Shown here piece after piece: positions 27,998 to 37,521 of a stretch of DNA of 64,000 bases. The translations under genes were made by a program, and so were the position numbers. This DNA comes from Methylobacterium sp. NMS14P (GTDB taxonomy: Bacteria > Pseudomonadota > Alphaproteobacteria > Rhizobiales > Beijerinckiaceae). The stretch spans positions 6,121,001 through 6,185,000 of the forward strand of contig NZ_CP087106.1 of NCBI RefSeq assembly GCF_028583545.1, in the 5' to 3' direction. The notes beneath the pieces are model-generated. The model worked only from the letters and a program-made list of their open reading frames with translations. It ran no database searches and had not been told where the DNA came from. Numbering within the stretch: the stretch's first letter is position 1; every line of letters begins with the position of its first letter.

Positions 27998-29086
27998 CTA
28001 GAAGATCTTCTGGAACCAGCCATGGGCGTCATTGGAATTGCCCCGCTGGATGTCCACCAGCAGGCTCCGCAGCCGCTGGGCCACGGGTCCGGCCTTGCCG
28101 GTCCCGATGGTGAAGCTCTCCTCACGGCCCTTCACGGTGCCGATCGGCGTGATCACCGCGGCGGTGCCGCAGGCGAACGCCTCGGTGAGGCGTCCCTCGC
28201 GCACGTCGGCGCGCCACGCGTCGATCGTGTAGGGCTCCTCCTTCACGGTCAGGCCGGCCTCCCGGGCGAGCGTGATCACCGAGTCGCGGGTGATGCCGGG
28301 CAGGATGCTGTCCGAGAGCGGCGGTGTCACCAGCGTGCCGTCCTCGAAGACGAAGAACACGTTCATGCCGCCGAGCTCCTCGACGTAGCGGCGCTCGGCC
28401 GCGTCGAGGAACACCACCTGCTCGCAGCCCTGGGAGGCGGCTTCCGACTGCGCCGCGAGGCTCGCCGCGTAGTTGCCGCCGCACTTGGCCGCGCCGGTGC
28501 CGCCCGGGGCCGCGCGGGTGAAGTGCTCCGAGACCCACACGGTGACGGTCCCGGTCGGGTCCTTGAAGTACGAGCCGACCGCCGAGGCGATCGTCACGAA
28601 CAGGTATTCCGAGGCCGGCTTGACCCCGAGGAAGGCCTCGCTGGCGATCATGAACGGGCGCAGGTAGAGGCTGCCGTCCGGCGTGTCGGGGATCCAGGCG
28701 CGGTCGATCTCGACGAGCTTGCGCATGGCCTCCACGAAGGCGTCCTCGGGGAAGGGCGCCATCGCCATGCGCTCGGCCGAGCGGCGGAAGCGCAGGGCGT
28801 TGGCCTCGGGCCGGAACAGGGCCGCGCCGCCGTCGGCGGTGCGGTAGGCCTTGAGCCCCTCGAAGATCTCCTGCGCGTAGTGCAGCACCGCGGCGGCGGG
28901 ATCGAGCGGGATGGCCTCGCGCGCCTGGATCCGCGCGTCGTGCCAGCCGCGGCCGGCCGTGTACCGCGCCACCACCATGTGGTCTGTGAACACCTTGCCG
29001 AAGCCAGGATTCGCCATCAGCGCGGCCCGCTCCTCGGCGGTGCGCGGGGCGTGGTGACTTTGGATCTCGAACGTCAGGTCGCTCAC
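27998..29086 (-). CDS. ilvE: Branched-chain amino acid aminotransferase
   Basis: PLP-dependent fold-type IV transaminase of 362 residues, the last step of Val/Leu/Ile synthesis and the first of their breakdown. The Schiff-base lysine is in GGTGAAKCGGNYAASL. Other signatures are LHYAQEIFEGLKAYR (phosphate/substrate loop) and ERRYVEELGGMNVFFV, in which Glu anchors the pyridine nitrogen. The length fits the longer eukaryote-like BCAT-II subgroup common in alphaproteobacteria. Start: GTG 29086 after GAGGACC. Neighbours on the minus strand show no pathway link. Confidence 0.95.
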   Translation of the reverse strand: MSDLTFEIQSHHAPRTAEERAALMANPGFGKVFTDHMVVARYTAGRGWHDARIQAREAIPLDPAAAVLHYAQEIFEGLKAYRTADGGAALFRPEANALRFRRSAERMAMAPFPEDAFVEAMRKLVEIDRAWIPDTPDGSLYLRPFMIASEAFLGVKPASEYLFVTIASAVGSYFKDPTGTVTVWVSEHFTRAAPGGTGAAKCGGNYAASLAAQSEAASQGCEQVVFLDAAERRYVEELGGMNVFFVFEDGTLVTPPLSDSILPGITRDSVITLAREAGLTVKEEPYTIDAWRADVREGRLTEAFACGTAAVITPIGTVKGREESFTIGTGKAGPVAQRLRSLLVDIQRGNSNDAHGWFQKIF

Positions 29087-29189
29087 GGTGTGGTCCTCAT
29101 CGACTGAGGCCCTTATGGCGCGCTCCGGCGCGCGAATCTACGGAGCCGGCGCATGACGGAGCCGCCGCACATGCGAGGCGCTACGCGAC

Positions 29190-30950
29190 TCACTCGGCGG
29201 TGGCCGGCTCCGACAGCTGCAACCGGTGGAGGCGCGCGTAGGGGCCGCCGGCCGCGAGCAGGTCGTCGTGCCGCCCGATCTCGAGCACGCGGCCGGCGTC
29301 CATCACGGCGATCTGATCGGCCTCGCGCACCGTCGACAGCCGGTGGGCGATCACCAGGGTCGTGCGGCCGCGCATCAGCCGGGTCAGCGCCTCCTGGACC
29401 AGGCGCTCCGATTCGGAATCGAGGGCCGAGGTCGCCTCGTCGAGGAGGAGGATCGGCGCGTCCTTGAGGAAGGCGCGGGCCAGCGCCACCCGCTGCCGCT
29501 CGCCGCCGGAGAGCCGCCCGCCGCCCGATCCGACCCGGAACGCGTAGCCCTCCGGCAGGGCCGAGACGAAGCCGTGGGCCGCGGCGGCTTCGGCCGCCGC
29601 CTCGATCTCCGCGCGCGTGGCCCCGGGCCGGCCGAAGCCGATATTGGCGGCGATCGTGTCGTCGAACAGCACGACCTCCTGCGAGACCACCGCGACCGCG
29701 GCGCGCAGCGAGGCCAGCGTCACGGCCCGGACGTCCTGGCCGTCGATGGTCACGGCGCCGCCGGTGACGTCGTAGAGGCGCGGAACGAGGTTGAGCAGCG
29801 AGGACTTGCCCGAGCCCGAGCGCCCGACGAGCGCCGTCACGGAGCCGGCGGGGACCGCGAGGTCGATGCCCTCCAGCGCCGGCGCGTCCGGCCGGTAGCG
29901 GAACCGGACGTCCGCGAACCGTAAGGCGCCGCCCGTGATCGCCAGCGGCCGGGCGTCCGGCGCCTCGCGGATCGTGGGGACCTCGTCCATGACGTCGAAG
30001 TAGCGCCGCAGCGCGGCGGCGGCCTCCTGCAGGATGGCGTTGAGGTTGCCGAGTGCCCGCGCCGGCTGCGCGGCGAGCAGCAGCGCCGCCACGTAGCCGG
30101 TGAAGTCACCGACCGTCTTCTCCCCGGCCAGGACCCGCTGCCCGACCAGCACCAGCACGCCCGCCACCGCGATGCCGCCGCCGATCTCCAGGAGCGGGTC
30201 GAGACGGCCGCGGGCGTTGGCGGCCTTCATCTTCAGGCGGCGCACCTCGTCGAGGGCGGCGGCGGCACGGCCCTTGAGGTAGCTCTCCATGGCGAAGGTC
30301 TTGGCGACCCGGGCCCCCTGCAGGCTCTCGGAGATCAGGCTGGCGGTGGCGCCCATCTGCTCCTGCGTCGAGGTCGAGACCCGCCGGAGCTTCCGGCCGA
30401 TCCGACCGATCGGTCCGGCGACGAACGGGACCGTGACGCCGGCCACCAGGGTCAGCACCGGATCCATCCAGATCAGCGCCCCGACGAGCCCGATCAGCAT
30501 CGCGATGTCGCGGAGGAGGACCGTCGAGATGCGGGTCAGCGCCTCCTTGATGAAGGCGAAGTCGGTGGTGAAGCGCTGGGTGAGCGCCGCCGGGCTCTCG
30601 CGGCCGAGCTGGGCGAGATCCGAATCGATGAGATGCCCGTAGAGCGCCGCCTGCATGTCGGCCTCGACCCGGGTCACCACGCGGTTGGTCAGGACCGTCT
30701 GGCCGTAGAGGGCGAAGCCGCGCGTGGCCGTGACCACGATCACCACCAGCGGTCCGTACGCGATGGCGGCGGCGTCCTTGCGGTCGAAGGCGTCGAAGGC
30801 GGCCTTGATCAGCGCCGGGTAGAGCCCCGTCGAGGCGCCGACCAGAGCGATCAGCACCAGCACCACCGCCAGGGTGGCCCGGTGCGGGGAGAGCCAGGTG
30901 CGCCAGAGCCGGGCGAGGAGGGGAGCCGTGTCGCCGGGAAGGCGCGCCAT
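29190..30950 (-). CDS. ABC exporter, MsbA/lipid A type half-transporter
   Basis: A 586-residue fusion of an ABC transmembrane domain (six helices, about 20-310) and a nucleotide-binding domain (about 340-575). Walker A is GRSGSGKSS, the Q-loop is VSQEVVLFDD, the signature is LSGGERQ, Walker B is ILLLDEATSALD and the H-loop is VIAHRLST. The order and length fit MsbA-like lipid flippases working as homodimers in the inner membrane. Which lipid or drug it carries cannot be read from sequence. Start: ATG 30950. The LTxxQ protein gene lies upstream on the same strand, 92 bases away. Confidence 0.9.
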   Translation of the reverse strand: MARLPGDTAPLLARLWRTWLSPHRATLAVVLVLIALVGASTGLYPALIKAAFDAFDRKDAAAIAYGPLVVIVVTATRGFALYGQTVLTNRVVTRVEADMQAALYGHLIDSDLAQLGRESPAALTQRFTTDFAFIKEALTRISTVLLRDIAMLIGLVGALIWMDPVLTLVAGVTVPFVAGPIGRIGRKLRRVSTSTQEQMGATASLISESLQGARVAKTFAMESYLKGRAAAALDEVRRLKMKAANARGRLDPLLEIGGGIAVAGVLVLVGQRVLAGEKTVGDFTGYVAALLLAAQPARALGNLNAILQEAAAALRRYFDVMDEVPTIREAPDARPLAITGGALRFADVRFRYRPDAPALEGIDLAVPAGSVTALVGRSGSGKSSLLNLVPRLYDVTGGAVTIDGQDVRAVTLASLRAAVAVVSQEVVLFDDTIAANIGFGRPGATRAEIEAAAEAAAAHGFVSALPEGYAFRVGSGGGRLSGGERQRVALARAFLKDAPILLLDEATSALDSESERLVQEALTRLMRGRTTLVIAHRLSTVREADQIAVMDAGRVLEIGRHDDLLAAGGPYARLHRLQLSEPATAE

Positions 30951-31042
30951 GAAACCTACCGGGTCGGATCAGTGCCGCCCTCGGGCAGGATGCGCGGCGG
31001 CAGCGGTTTGCCGCCGCCGCCGCCGCGGATCAAGGCTTTTGC

Positions 31043-31588
31043 TCAGCGGTCGCCGCCGCGCGGCCCGCGATCGTCGCCGCGATCGTCGCCGCCGTCACGG
31101 TGCCAGCCGCCCCGCATGCCGTGGCCGCCCATCGGGCCCATGGGCCGGGCGAGGATCATGGCGCGCCGCTTCTGATCCGGGTCGAGGCTGGCGTAGAGCG
31201 GCTGCGACGCGTCGGCGAGCTTGCGCAGGGCGTCGCCCCGCGCGCTCGCCGCGTCCGCCATCGCCCGCAGCGCCGCCGGGGCGTCGTCGCCGAACTTCGG
31301 CCGGTCCCGCATCGCCTCGCGGCGCTGCTGGCGCAGCTTGGCCATGTCGCGGATCGCCGTCTCCACCGGCGGCCACAGCTTCTCCTGGTCGGGCGTCAGC
31401 TTCAGGCCGGCATGCAGGGCGGCGATGCGGGCATCCGTGAAGGCCGCGCGGTCCTCGGGGGTCAGCGCGCTCCAGCGCCCGTGCCCGCGGAAACCGTCGG
31501 CCCCGTGATCGCGCGCAACGGCCGCGCCGGCGAGCCCCAGGCCGAGGGCCCCGCTCACCAGTATGGCCGTCGTCAAACGTCGGGACAT
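31043..31588 (-). CDS. Periplasmic LTxxQ (Spy/CpxP-like) protein
   Basis: A 181-residue protein with a signal peptide (ILVSGALGLGLAGAAVA, cleavage near residue 25). The mature part is helical and carries two LTxxQ-type motifs (LKLTPDQEKLWPPVE and LDPDQKRRAM), the mark of the Spy/CpxP/ZraP family of periplasmic chaperones. The C terminus is rich in His, Gly, Arg and Asp (HGMRGGWHRDGGDD), which could bind metal. Start: ATG 31588 with GGAGA just upstream; the frame is open 21 further codons without support. A zinc-uptake gene lies divergently 148 bases away, which makes a metal link worth noting. Confidence 0.85.
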   Translation of the reverse strand: MSRRLTTAILVSGALGLGLAGAAVARDHGADGFRGHGRWSALTPEDRAAFTDARIAALHAGLKLTPDQEKLWPPVETAIRDMAKLRQQRREAMRDRPKFGDDAPAALRAMADAASARGDALRKLADASQPLYASLDPDQKRRAMILARPMGPMGGHGMRGGWHRDGGDDRGDDRGPRGGDR

Positions 31589-31680
31589 GGAAATCTCCGT
31601 CTTACGCTCGGGACGTCGCCGCGGCCCGCGCCGGCGCCCAACGCCGCGCATAGAGCGCCTGCCGTGTATCCCGCTTGTGT

Positions 31681-31697
31681 ATGTAACAATGTTACAT
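31681..31697 (+). promoter_or_regulatory. Zur-like palindrome upstream of znuA
   Basis: ATGTAAC-aat-GTTACAT: perfect 7-base arms with a 3-base centre, in a locally AT-rich spot 39 bases before the znuA start. It resembles Fur-family Zur boxes, which have paired GTTAC/GTAAC arms. The neighbouring product binds zinc, which supports the reading. Confidence 0.7.
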
Positions 31698-31735
31698 TAG
31701 TGGCAGGCGCGACAAGGATTCGGGCAGGTGGAGCG

Positions 31736-32683
31736 GTGCGGCGCGTGGCGAGAACATTCCGGATCGCGGCGCTCGCGATCCTGTCCCTGTGGTTCGGATC
31801 GGCGGGGCCGGCCTCGGCCGCACCGCAGGACCGGCCGGTGCGGGCGGTCGCGACCTTCTCGATCCTGGGCGACCTCGTCCGGCAGGTCGGCGGATCGCGC
31901 GTGACGGTGGCGACACTGGTCGGGCCGGACTCCGACGCGCACGGCCTGAGCCCGTCCCCGGCCGACGCGCGCAAACTCGCCGAGGCCGACATCGTGTTCG
32001 TCAACGGCCTCGGGCTGGAGGGCTGGTTCGACCGGCTGATCCGGGCCTCCGGGACGCGCGCGCCTGTCGTGGTGGCCTCCGCGGGCGTGAAGCCGATCCC
32101 CGCGCAGGACGAGCACGCCCACGGCGACGGCGACCACGGACACGGCGACCACGCCGTGGACCCGCATGCCTGGCAGGACGTCGCCAACGTGCGGATCTAC
32201 GTGGCGAACATCCGGGACGGACTCGCCGAGGTCGATCCGGCCCATGCCGACGCCTACCGTGCCGCGGCGGCCGCCTACCTCGCCGAGCTCGACGCGCTCG
32301 AGCGGGACGTCCGGGCGGCGATCGCCCGCATCCCGCCGGAGCGGCGGCGGATCATCACGACCCACGACGCCTTCGGCTACTTCGCGGCGGCCTACGGCCT
32401 GCGCTTCATCGCGCCGCAGGGCGTGTCGACGGACAGCGAGGCGAGCCCGCGGGACGTGGCGGCGATCATCCGCCAGATCCGGAAGGAGCGCGTGCCCGCT
32501 GTGTTCCTCGAGAACATCAGCGACCCGCGCCAGATGCAGCAGATCGCCCGCGAGAGCGGCGCCCGCGTCGGCGGCAAGGTCTATTCCGACGCGCTCTCGG
32601 CGCCGGACGGCCCGGCCGCGACGTATCTCGATCTGATGCGGTCCAACCTGAAGGCCTTCGACGCCGCGCTGATGCCGGGCTAG
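31736..32683 (+). CDS. znuA: Zinc ABC transporter substrate-binding protein (ZnuA/AztC-like)
   Basis: A 315-residue cluster A-I solute-binding protein. It has a signal peptide (LAILSLWFGSAGPASA, to about residue 26). Candidate metal ligands: His in DSDAHGLSPS, His in VDPHAWQDV, His in TTHDAFGYF and the C-terminal Asp in KVYSDAL. A His/Asp loop (DEHAHGDGDHGHGDH) precedes the second ligand, as in zinc-specific members. The STDSEASPRD segment points to the AztC-like branch. Start: GTG 31736; GTG 31745 is possible. No permease or ATPase gene is adjacent, so partners must be encoded elsewhere. Confidence 0.9.
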   Translation: MRRVARTFRIAALAILSLWFGSAGPASAAPQDRPVRAVATFSILGDLVRQVGGSRVTVATLVGPDSDAHGLSPSPADARKLAEADIVFVNGLGLEGWFDRLIRASGTRAPVVVASAGVKPIPAQDEHAHGDGDHGHGDHAVDPHAWQDVANVRIYVANIRDGLAEVDPAHADAYRAAAAAYLAELDALERDVRAAIARIPPERRRIITTHDAFGYFAAAYGLRFIAPQGVSTDSEASPRDVAAIIRQIRKERVPAVFLENISDPRQMQQIARESGARVGGKVYSDALSAPDGPAATYLDLMRSNLKAFDAALMPG

Positions 32684-32744
32684 CCCCTCGCGCAGGCGGG
32701 CCGCCGCGGTCGTTCGCCTTCACGGCGTCGGACATGACATAGCG

Positions 32745-32759
32745 TAAACCGCCGGTTAA
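32745..32759 (+). promoter_or_regulatory. Candidate CtrA box (TAAA-N7-TTAA)
   Basis: TAAA, seven bases (ccgccgg), TTAA: one mismatch from the CtrA site, 100-114 bases upstream of the heparinase start. The flanks are GC-rich. Confidence 0.4.
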
Positions 32760-32858
32760 GAGGCCCCCACTAGCCTTACGAAACGGGTGCCAGCCGATCC
32801 TCGTGCGCGAGGGCTCAAGGCCTTGGGGCCTTGTCAGATCGCGTAGCTCGGAGATCGC

Positions 32859-34607
32859 GTGGCTTGGGGGCCTGACCGCTGGCGCTTCTATCGGCTCGTC
32901 GCGCGCGAGGCGGCGCGCGCGGCGCGCGCCGCCGGCGCCAGCGTCACCGCCCCGCCCGACATCCTCGCCCGGATGCGGGTGGCCGGGCTGGTGATCGCGC
33001 CGCAGGATCTGCGCACCTCCGACGCGACCTTCGCGGACGACATCTATGCCGGGCTGTTCGTCTTCGCCGGCCGGTCGCTCGCGGCGAGCGGCGGCTCGCC
33101 CTTCGACTACGCGGCGCCGTCGCCGGAATGGGCCGACGAGCTCTACGGCTTCGGCTGGCTGCGCCACCTGCGCGCCGCCGACACCGCGCTCGCCCGGGCC
33201 AATGCCCGCGCCTTCGTGGGCGATTTCATCGCCGGCCGCGGCGACGCGGCGCTCGCCCGGCAGACGCCGGTGGCGGCGCGCCGGCTGATCTCGTTCCTGT
33301 GCCAGTCGCCCCTCGTGCTGGAGGGCGCCGACCACGGCTTCTACCAGAACTTCCTGAGGGCGATCGGCCGCAACGCGCAGCAGCTCGAACGCGACCTCCG
33401 GCGCGGCGTGCCGCCGCAATGGCGCCTGAACGCCGCGGTGGCGCTCTGCTACGCCGGCCTGTGCTGCGACGGTATCCAGCCGATCCTGCGCCGGGCGACC
33501 CGCATCCTGACGCGTGAGCTCGACCGGCAGATCCTGACCGACGGCGGCCACCGCTCCCGCGATCCGCGATACGCCATGGAGCTGCTCCTCGACCTCTTGC
33601 CGCTGCGCCAGAGCTATCTGAGCCGCAGCGTCGAGCCGCCGCTGGCGCTCCTGCGCGCCATCGACCGGATGCTGCCGCTGCTGCGGCTCCTGCGCCACCC
33701 GGACGCCTCGCTGAGCCACTTCAATGGCATGGGCGCGACGGACGCGGACCACCTCGCGACCCTGCTGGTCTACGACGGCGCGCTCGCCCGCCCGCTGATG
33801 CACGCACCGAATTCGGGCTACGAGCGCCTCGAGGGCGGCCGGGTCGTGATCGTGGCCGATGTCGGCGCCAGCCCGCCGCTGCCCTACTCGGTGAATGCCG
33901 GTGCCGGCTGCCTCGCCTTCGAGATGTCGAGCGGGCCGCAGCGCATCGTGGTCAATTGCGGCCTGCCGGCCAGCGGGGCGGATCTGCGCCTCCTCGCCCG
34001 CTCGACACCGGCCCATTCCACGGCCGCGGTGGCCCACGCCTCGTCCTGCCGGTTCCTCACCCGCACCGGATGGTGGGGGGAGCGGCTCCTGGCCGACTGG
34101 CTGATCCGCCGGCGCGGGCCGGTGGTGCTGAGCGGTCCGTCGGCGGTGGCCGCCGAGCGGGCCGAGGAGGCCGACAGCGTCGTCCTCGCGGCCCGGCACA
34201 ACGGCTACGCCCCCGATTTCGGCATCGTGCACGAGCGCCGCTGGCAGCTCTTCCACGCGACGGCCTGCCTGGAGGGCCGCGACGCCTTCCTGCGCCAGGG
34301 GAAGGGGCTGAGCCGCGGGCGGCGGCTGCGCCCGCAGGACGTGGCGGTCCGTTTCCACCTCCATCCCGCCATCGCGGTGCGCAGCATCCCCGAGGGGCTG
34401 GAACTCGCCTCGGCGCTCGGGGAGATCTGGACGTTCCGCGCCGAGAACGCCGAGATCGCCATCGAGGAGAGCGTCTACTTCTCGGGGCTGACCGGACCGC
34501 GCCGGACCGACCAGATCGTCCTCCATCTGCGGGTGTCCGACGACGTCGAGGTCCGCTGGACCTTCGAGCGCCAGGCCTCCGCGCCCCTGCGCGGCGTGGC
34601 GCCCTGA
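32859..34607 (+). CDS. Heparinase II/III family protein
   Basis: A 582-residue protein with an alpha/alpha-toroid N-terminal half (about 90-330; helical repeats such as [29 protein letters not shown]) and a C-terminal beta-rich heparinase II/III domain (about 340-575; [47 protein letters not shown]). The family consists of polysaccharide lyases, but the true substrate of these alphaproteobacterial members is unknown. No signal peptide is seen. Start: GTG 32859 with GGAG six bases before. Sitting directly upstream of purH (83 bases) is a conserved arrangement in Hyphomicrobiales. Confidence 0.88.
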   Translation: MAWGPDRWRFYRLVAREAARAARAAGASVTAPPDILARMRVAGLVIAPQDLRTSDATFADDIYAGLFVFAGRSLAASGGSPFDYAAPSPEWADELYGFGWLRHLRAADTALARANARAFVGDFIAGRGDAALARQTPVAARRLISFLCQSPLVLEGADHGFYQNFLRAIGRNAQQLERDLRRGVPPQWRLNAAVALCYAGLCCDGIQPILRRATRILTRELDRQILTDGGHRSRDPRYAMELLLDLLPLRQSYLSRSVEPPLALLRAIDRMLPLLRLLRHPDASLSHFNGMGATDADHLATLLVYDGALARPLMHAPNSGYERLEGGRVVIVADVGASPPLPYSVNAGAGCLAFEMSSGPQRIVVNCGLPASGADLRLLARSTPAHSTAAVAHASSCRFLTRTGWWGERLLADWLIRRRGPVVLSGPSAVAAERAEEADSVVLAARHNGYAPDFGIVHERRWQLFHATACLEGRDAFLRQGKGLSRGRRLRPQDVAVRFHLHPAIAVRSIPEGLELASALGEIWTFRAENAEIAIEESVYFSGLTGPRRTDQIVLHLRVSDDVEVRWTFERQASAPLRGVAP

Positions 34608-34690
34608 CCGGTCCCCGACAGGGCCGGCTGGCCGGGGTCACCGTTTCCATGCTACCGCGCCGGAAAATCTCGAACTTTCGGCACGAAGCT

Positions 34691-36289
34691 ATGGCGCACG
34701 ATCAGGTGCGGGTCTCCCGCGCGCTCCTCTCGGTCTCGGACAAGACCGGCCTCGTCGACTTCGCCCGGGCGCTCCACGCCCGCGGCATCGCGCTGGTCTC
34801 GACCGGGGGCACCCACCGGGCCCTGCAGGAGGCCGGCTTGCCGGTCACCGAGGTCGCCGACCTGACGGGATTCCCGGAGATGATGGACGGCCGGGTCAAG
34901 ACGCTGCACCCGGCGGTCCACGGCGGCCTGCTCGCCATCCGCGACAACCCGGAGCATCAGGCCGCACTCGCCGCCCACGGGATCGGGGCCATCGATCTCC
35001 TCGTGGTCAATCTGTACCCGTTCGAGGCCACCATCGCGGCCGAGCGGTCGGACGCCGACTGCATCGAGAACATCGATATCGGCGGCCCGGCCATGATCCG
35101 CGCGGCGGCCAAGAACCACGCGGACGTCGCCGTCGTCACCGACGTGTCGGACTATGCCGGCGTGCTCGCCGCCCTGGAGGCGCAGGACGGGACGCTCGGC
35201 GCGGACCTGCGCCGGAGCCTGGCGCAGAAGGCGTTCGCCCGCACAGCGTCCTACGATGCCGCCATCGCCAACTGGATGGCCGAACGACTCGGCGCCGACC
35301 GGCCGGCCCGGTTCCGCGCCTTCGGCGGCGCCCTGGGCCAGGAGCTGCGCTACGGTGAGAACCCCCACCAGTCGGCCGCCTTCTACCGCGCGCCCGGCAA
35401 GGTCCGGGCCGGCGTGGCCACCGCCCGCCAGCTCCAGGGCAAGGAGCTGTCCTACAACAATTTCAACGACACGGACGCCGCCTACGAGTGCGTGGCCGAG
35501 TTCGACCCGGCCCGGACCGCCGCGGTGGCGATCATCAAGCACGCCAATCCCTGCGGCGTCGCCGAAGGGGGGAGCCTGCTGGAGGCCTACGAGCGGGCTC
35601 TGAGCTGCGACCCGACCTCGGCCTTCGGCGGCATCGTCGCCCTGAACCGGACCCTCGACGCCGAGGCGGCCCGGCGGATCGTCGAGATCTTCACCGAGGT
35701 GATCATCGCCCCCGACGCCACGCCCGAGGCGGCGGCTATCGTGGCCGGCAAGAAGAACCTGCGCCTGCTGCTGGCCGGCAGCGTGCCCGACCCGCGCGCC
35801 GGCGGCGAGACCGTGCGCACCCTCGCGGGCGGGTTGCTGGTCCAGAGCCGGGACGCGGCGGTCGTCGACGACATGCCGCTCACGGTCGTGACCAAGCGCG
35901 CGCCGAGCGAGGCCGAACTGGCCGATCTCCGGTTCGCCTACCGGGTGGCCAAGCACGTGAAGTCGAACGCCATCGTGTACGCGAAGGCCGGCGCCACGGT
36001 CGGCGTCGGCGCGGGTCAGATGTCGCGGGTCGATTCCTCGCGCATCGCCGCCTGGAAGGCCGCCGAGGGCGCGAAGCGGCTCGGGCTCTCGGAGAGCCTC
36101 GCGGTCGGCTCGGTCGTGGCGTCGGACGCGTTCTTCCCGTTCGCGGACGGGCTGATGGCCGCCGCCGAGGCGGGCGCCACCGCGGTGATCCAGCCCGGCG
36201 GCTCGATGCGCGACGCGGACGTGATCGCGGCGGCCGACGAGGCCGGTCTCGCCATGGTGCTGACGGGGCACCGCCACTTCCGGCACTGA
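34691..36289 (+). CDS. purH: Bifunctional AICAR formyltransferase / IMP cyclohydrolase
   Basis: Two-domain enzyme of 532 residues that carries out the last two steps of IMP synthesis. The N-terminal domain (1-200) is IMP cyclohydrolase ([41 protein letters not shown]). The C-terminal AICAR transformylase has the catalytic Lys-His pair in [11 protein letters not shown] and the [10 protein letters not shown] and [25 protein letters not shown] motifs. Start: ATG 34691; an in-frame ATG at 34649 would add 14 residues. It follows the heparinase gene by 83 bases and is followed by a perfect 36-base palindrome. Confidence 0.97.
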   Translation: MAHDQVRVSRALLSVSDKTGLVDFARALHARGIALVSTGGTHRALQEAGLPVTEVADLTGFPEMMDGRVKTLHPAVHGGLLAIRDNPEHQAALAAHGIGAIDLLVVNLYPFEATIAAERSDADCIENIDIGGPAMIRAAAKNHADVAVVTDVSDYAGVLAALEAQDGTLGADLRRSLAQKAFARTASYDAAIANWMAERLGADRPARFRAFGGALGQELRYGENPHQSAAFYRAPGKVRAGVATARQLQGKELSYNNFNDTDAAYECVAEFDPARTAAVAIIKHANPCGVAEGGSLLEAYERALSCDPTSAFGGIVALNRTLDAEAARRIVEIFTEVIIAPDATPEAAAIVAGKKNLRLLLAGSVPDPRAGGETVRTLAGGLLVQSRDAAVVDDMPLTVVTKRAPSEAELADLRFAYRVAKHVKSNAIVYAKAGATVGVGAGQMSRVDSSRIAAWKAAEGAKRLGLSESLAVGSVVASDAFFPFADGLMAAAEAGATAVIQPGGSMRDADVIAAADEAGLAMVLTGHRHFRH

Positions 36290-36330
36290 GACGGCGGGCC
36301 GTTCTCCGGCCCTCCGAGAAGGCCCGCAAT

Positions 36331-36366
36331 CTCCGCGGCGTCCGGACCGGTCCGGACGCCGCGGAG
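36331..36366. repeat. Perfect 36-bp palindrome after purH
   Basis: The left half (36331-36348) is the exact reverse complement of the right half (36349-36366), with no spacer. It lies 42 bases past the purH stop. It lacks a T run, so it may act as an RNA-stabilising hairpin, a weak terminator or a protein-binding site. Confidence 0.9.
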
Positions 36367-36679
36367 GTCGCGCCGTCGCGCTCCGTTAACGATCCGCCGC
36401 GATCGGATCGGACGGGTTGATTTTCCGCCGAGCGCGCGACTCCGCCCAGCATTGCCGTGAACAGGTTCGGATCCGGCCGAAGCTCAGCAATGGATATCCG
36501 GCATCCGAGAACGCTATTTTTTGAGCATTATTACCGGTGTAATATTTCGGTCTTTGCGAATATGTGCCGCATCTGCCGCCCGGGTTGAAATTTTCTCGAC
36601 CGCACGCCATCATCACACGGATATGCGCCGGAAGCTCGTGTGAAGAACTTCCTGGAACGAGTCCGGGTCGGGTGACGAG
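36367..36679. other. AT-richer intergenic region ahead of a small membrane ORF
   Basis: 313 bases of clearly lower GC than the neighbours, with TATTAC-cggt-GTAATA (36529-36544), a 6-base inverted repeat, in the centre and a run of T upstream (36516-36522). It may contain the promoter for the 36680 gene. No ORF is convincing. Confidence 0.5.
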
Positions 36680-36919
36680 ATGGTGGTCGCAGCGCTCTTG
36701 TTTCTCGTGGGATGGCTGATCGGCCGATCCTACTCGGTGATCGTCGTCGCCATGACCTCGTCGGTGATCCTGTTCACGGCCATGACGATCTTCATGTCCG
36801 TCTACGGGATCGACCTGCTGCGCGTGCTGCTCGTGATGGGATATCTGACCGCACACCAGGCGGGATATCTCCTCGGCGCCTATCTCAGCGGCTACCCCGA
36901 GAGCAACGAGGGGCGTTGA
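36680..36919 (+). CDS. Small hydrophobic membrane protein
   Basis: A 79-residue protein with two strongly hydrophobic stretches (AALLFLVGWLIG and VIVVAMTSSVILFTAMTIFM) and a third weaker one (LLRVLLVMGYLTAHQAGYLLGAY), so two to three membrane helices. The size and layout recall small exopolysaccharide-repressor (ExoX-like) proteins, but I cannot establish homology. Start: ATG 36680. It lies in an AT-richer patch with no partner gene on the same strand. Confidence 0.6.
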   Translation: MVVAALLFLVGWLIGRSYSVIVVAMTSSVILFTAMTIFMSVYGIDLLRVLLVMGYLTAHQAGYLLGAYLSGYPESNEGR

Positions 36920-36925
36920 GGCGGA

Positions 36926-37123
36926 TCACCACCACCAGACGGGGCGTCCGGCGAGACTGTTGATCAGGATCCACATCCCCACAGCCACGAGGCACCACGT
37001 AATCACAAGTCGAAGCGGTGGCTTCGTGCCGGGCTGACGGCGCAAATGTGCCAGGACGGTGTTCACGTTCGAGATCCCAGGAGCCCGGAGCGGAGGGAAA
37101 TCTGATACGGACTTGTACCGCAT
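36926..37123 (-). CDS. Possible small single-pass membrane protein
   Basis: A 65-residue ORF with a basic N-terminal half (LAHLRRQPGTKPPLRL) and one hydrophobic segment (VITWCLVAVGMWILINSLAG), ending RPVWWW. The positive-inside layout fits a single-pass membrane peptide. No recognised family; the ribosome-binding site is weak and the region is atypical, so this could be non-coding. It is convergent with the gene at 36680, six bases apart. Confidence 0.4.
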   Translation of the reverse strand: MRYKSVSDFPPLRAPGISNVNTVLAHLRRQPGTKPPLRLVITWCLVAVGMWILINSLAGRPVWWW

Positions 37124-37521
37124 AGGGTTCCGGCGGGCCGATTGTCGGCAGGTTAAATTTCGTACAGGCTCATGTGGTTGGCGCGCCGCTCGGTAAGTCC
37201 GGGGCCGTCCGCTAATTTACTTCCAGTTTCAATAGGGCGTCTCTTACAGCGTCGAGACTTCGCTCGAAGACAGTTGGCGCAACGGCGCCATCCGACAGAG
37301 CCCCGTTGCCGCCGGGCCTCGATACTGGTCACCTCTGTATAGGATCCGACGAAACGCAATCCGTGAGGAACCGCACCGGTCGCTATTTCGCCGCGGCGTT
37401 GCCGGCTCGACACAAGCGGGACGGCCGCGGGGCGCCGGCCCGAACGGAAACGCCCAGGCAGCGTGTGCTGCCTGGGCGCCGTTGACGCGGGTCTGACCGC
37501 GATCCGGTCGGCTCGCGCCGA
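37124..37521. other. Intergenic region downstream of the MHS transporter
   Basis: 398 bases. The left part (to about 37260) is AT-richer than its surroundings and has no convincing ORF. The terminator for the MHS gene is at 37446-37478. Confidence 0.5.
37446..37478 (-). terminator. Intrinsic terminator after the MHS transporter
   Basis: Eleven-base arms CGCCCAGGCAG (37451-37461) and CTGCCTGGGCG (37468-37478) around CGTGTG, with a short T run (TTTCC) on the minus strand. It lies 44 bases past the gene's stop. Confidence 0.8.

Noticed and set aside
37153..37413. 86-codon ORF on the minus strand
   Set aside because: Arg/Ser-rich composition, no ribosome-binding site or hydrophobic segment, and no domain.
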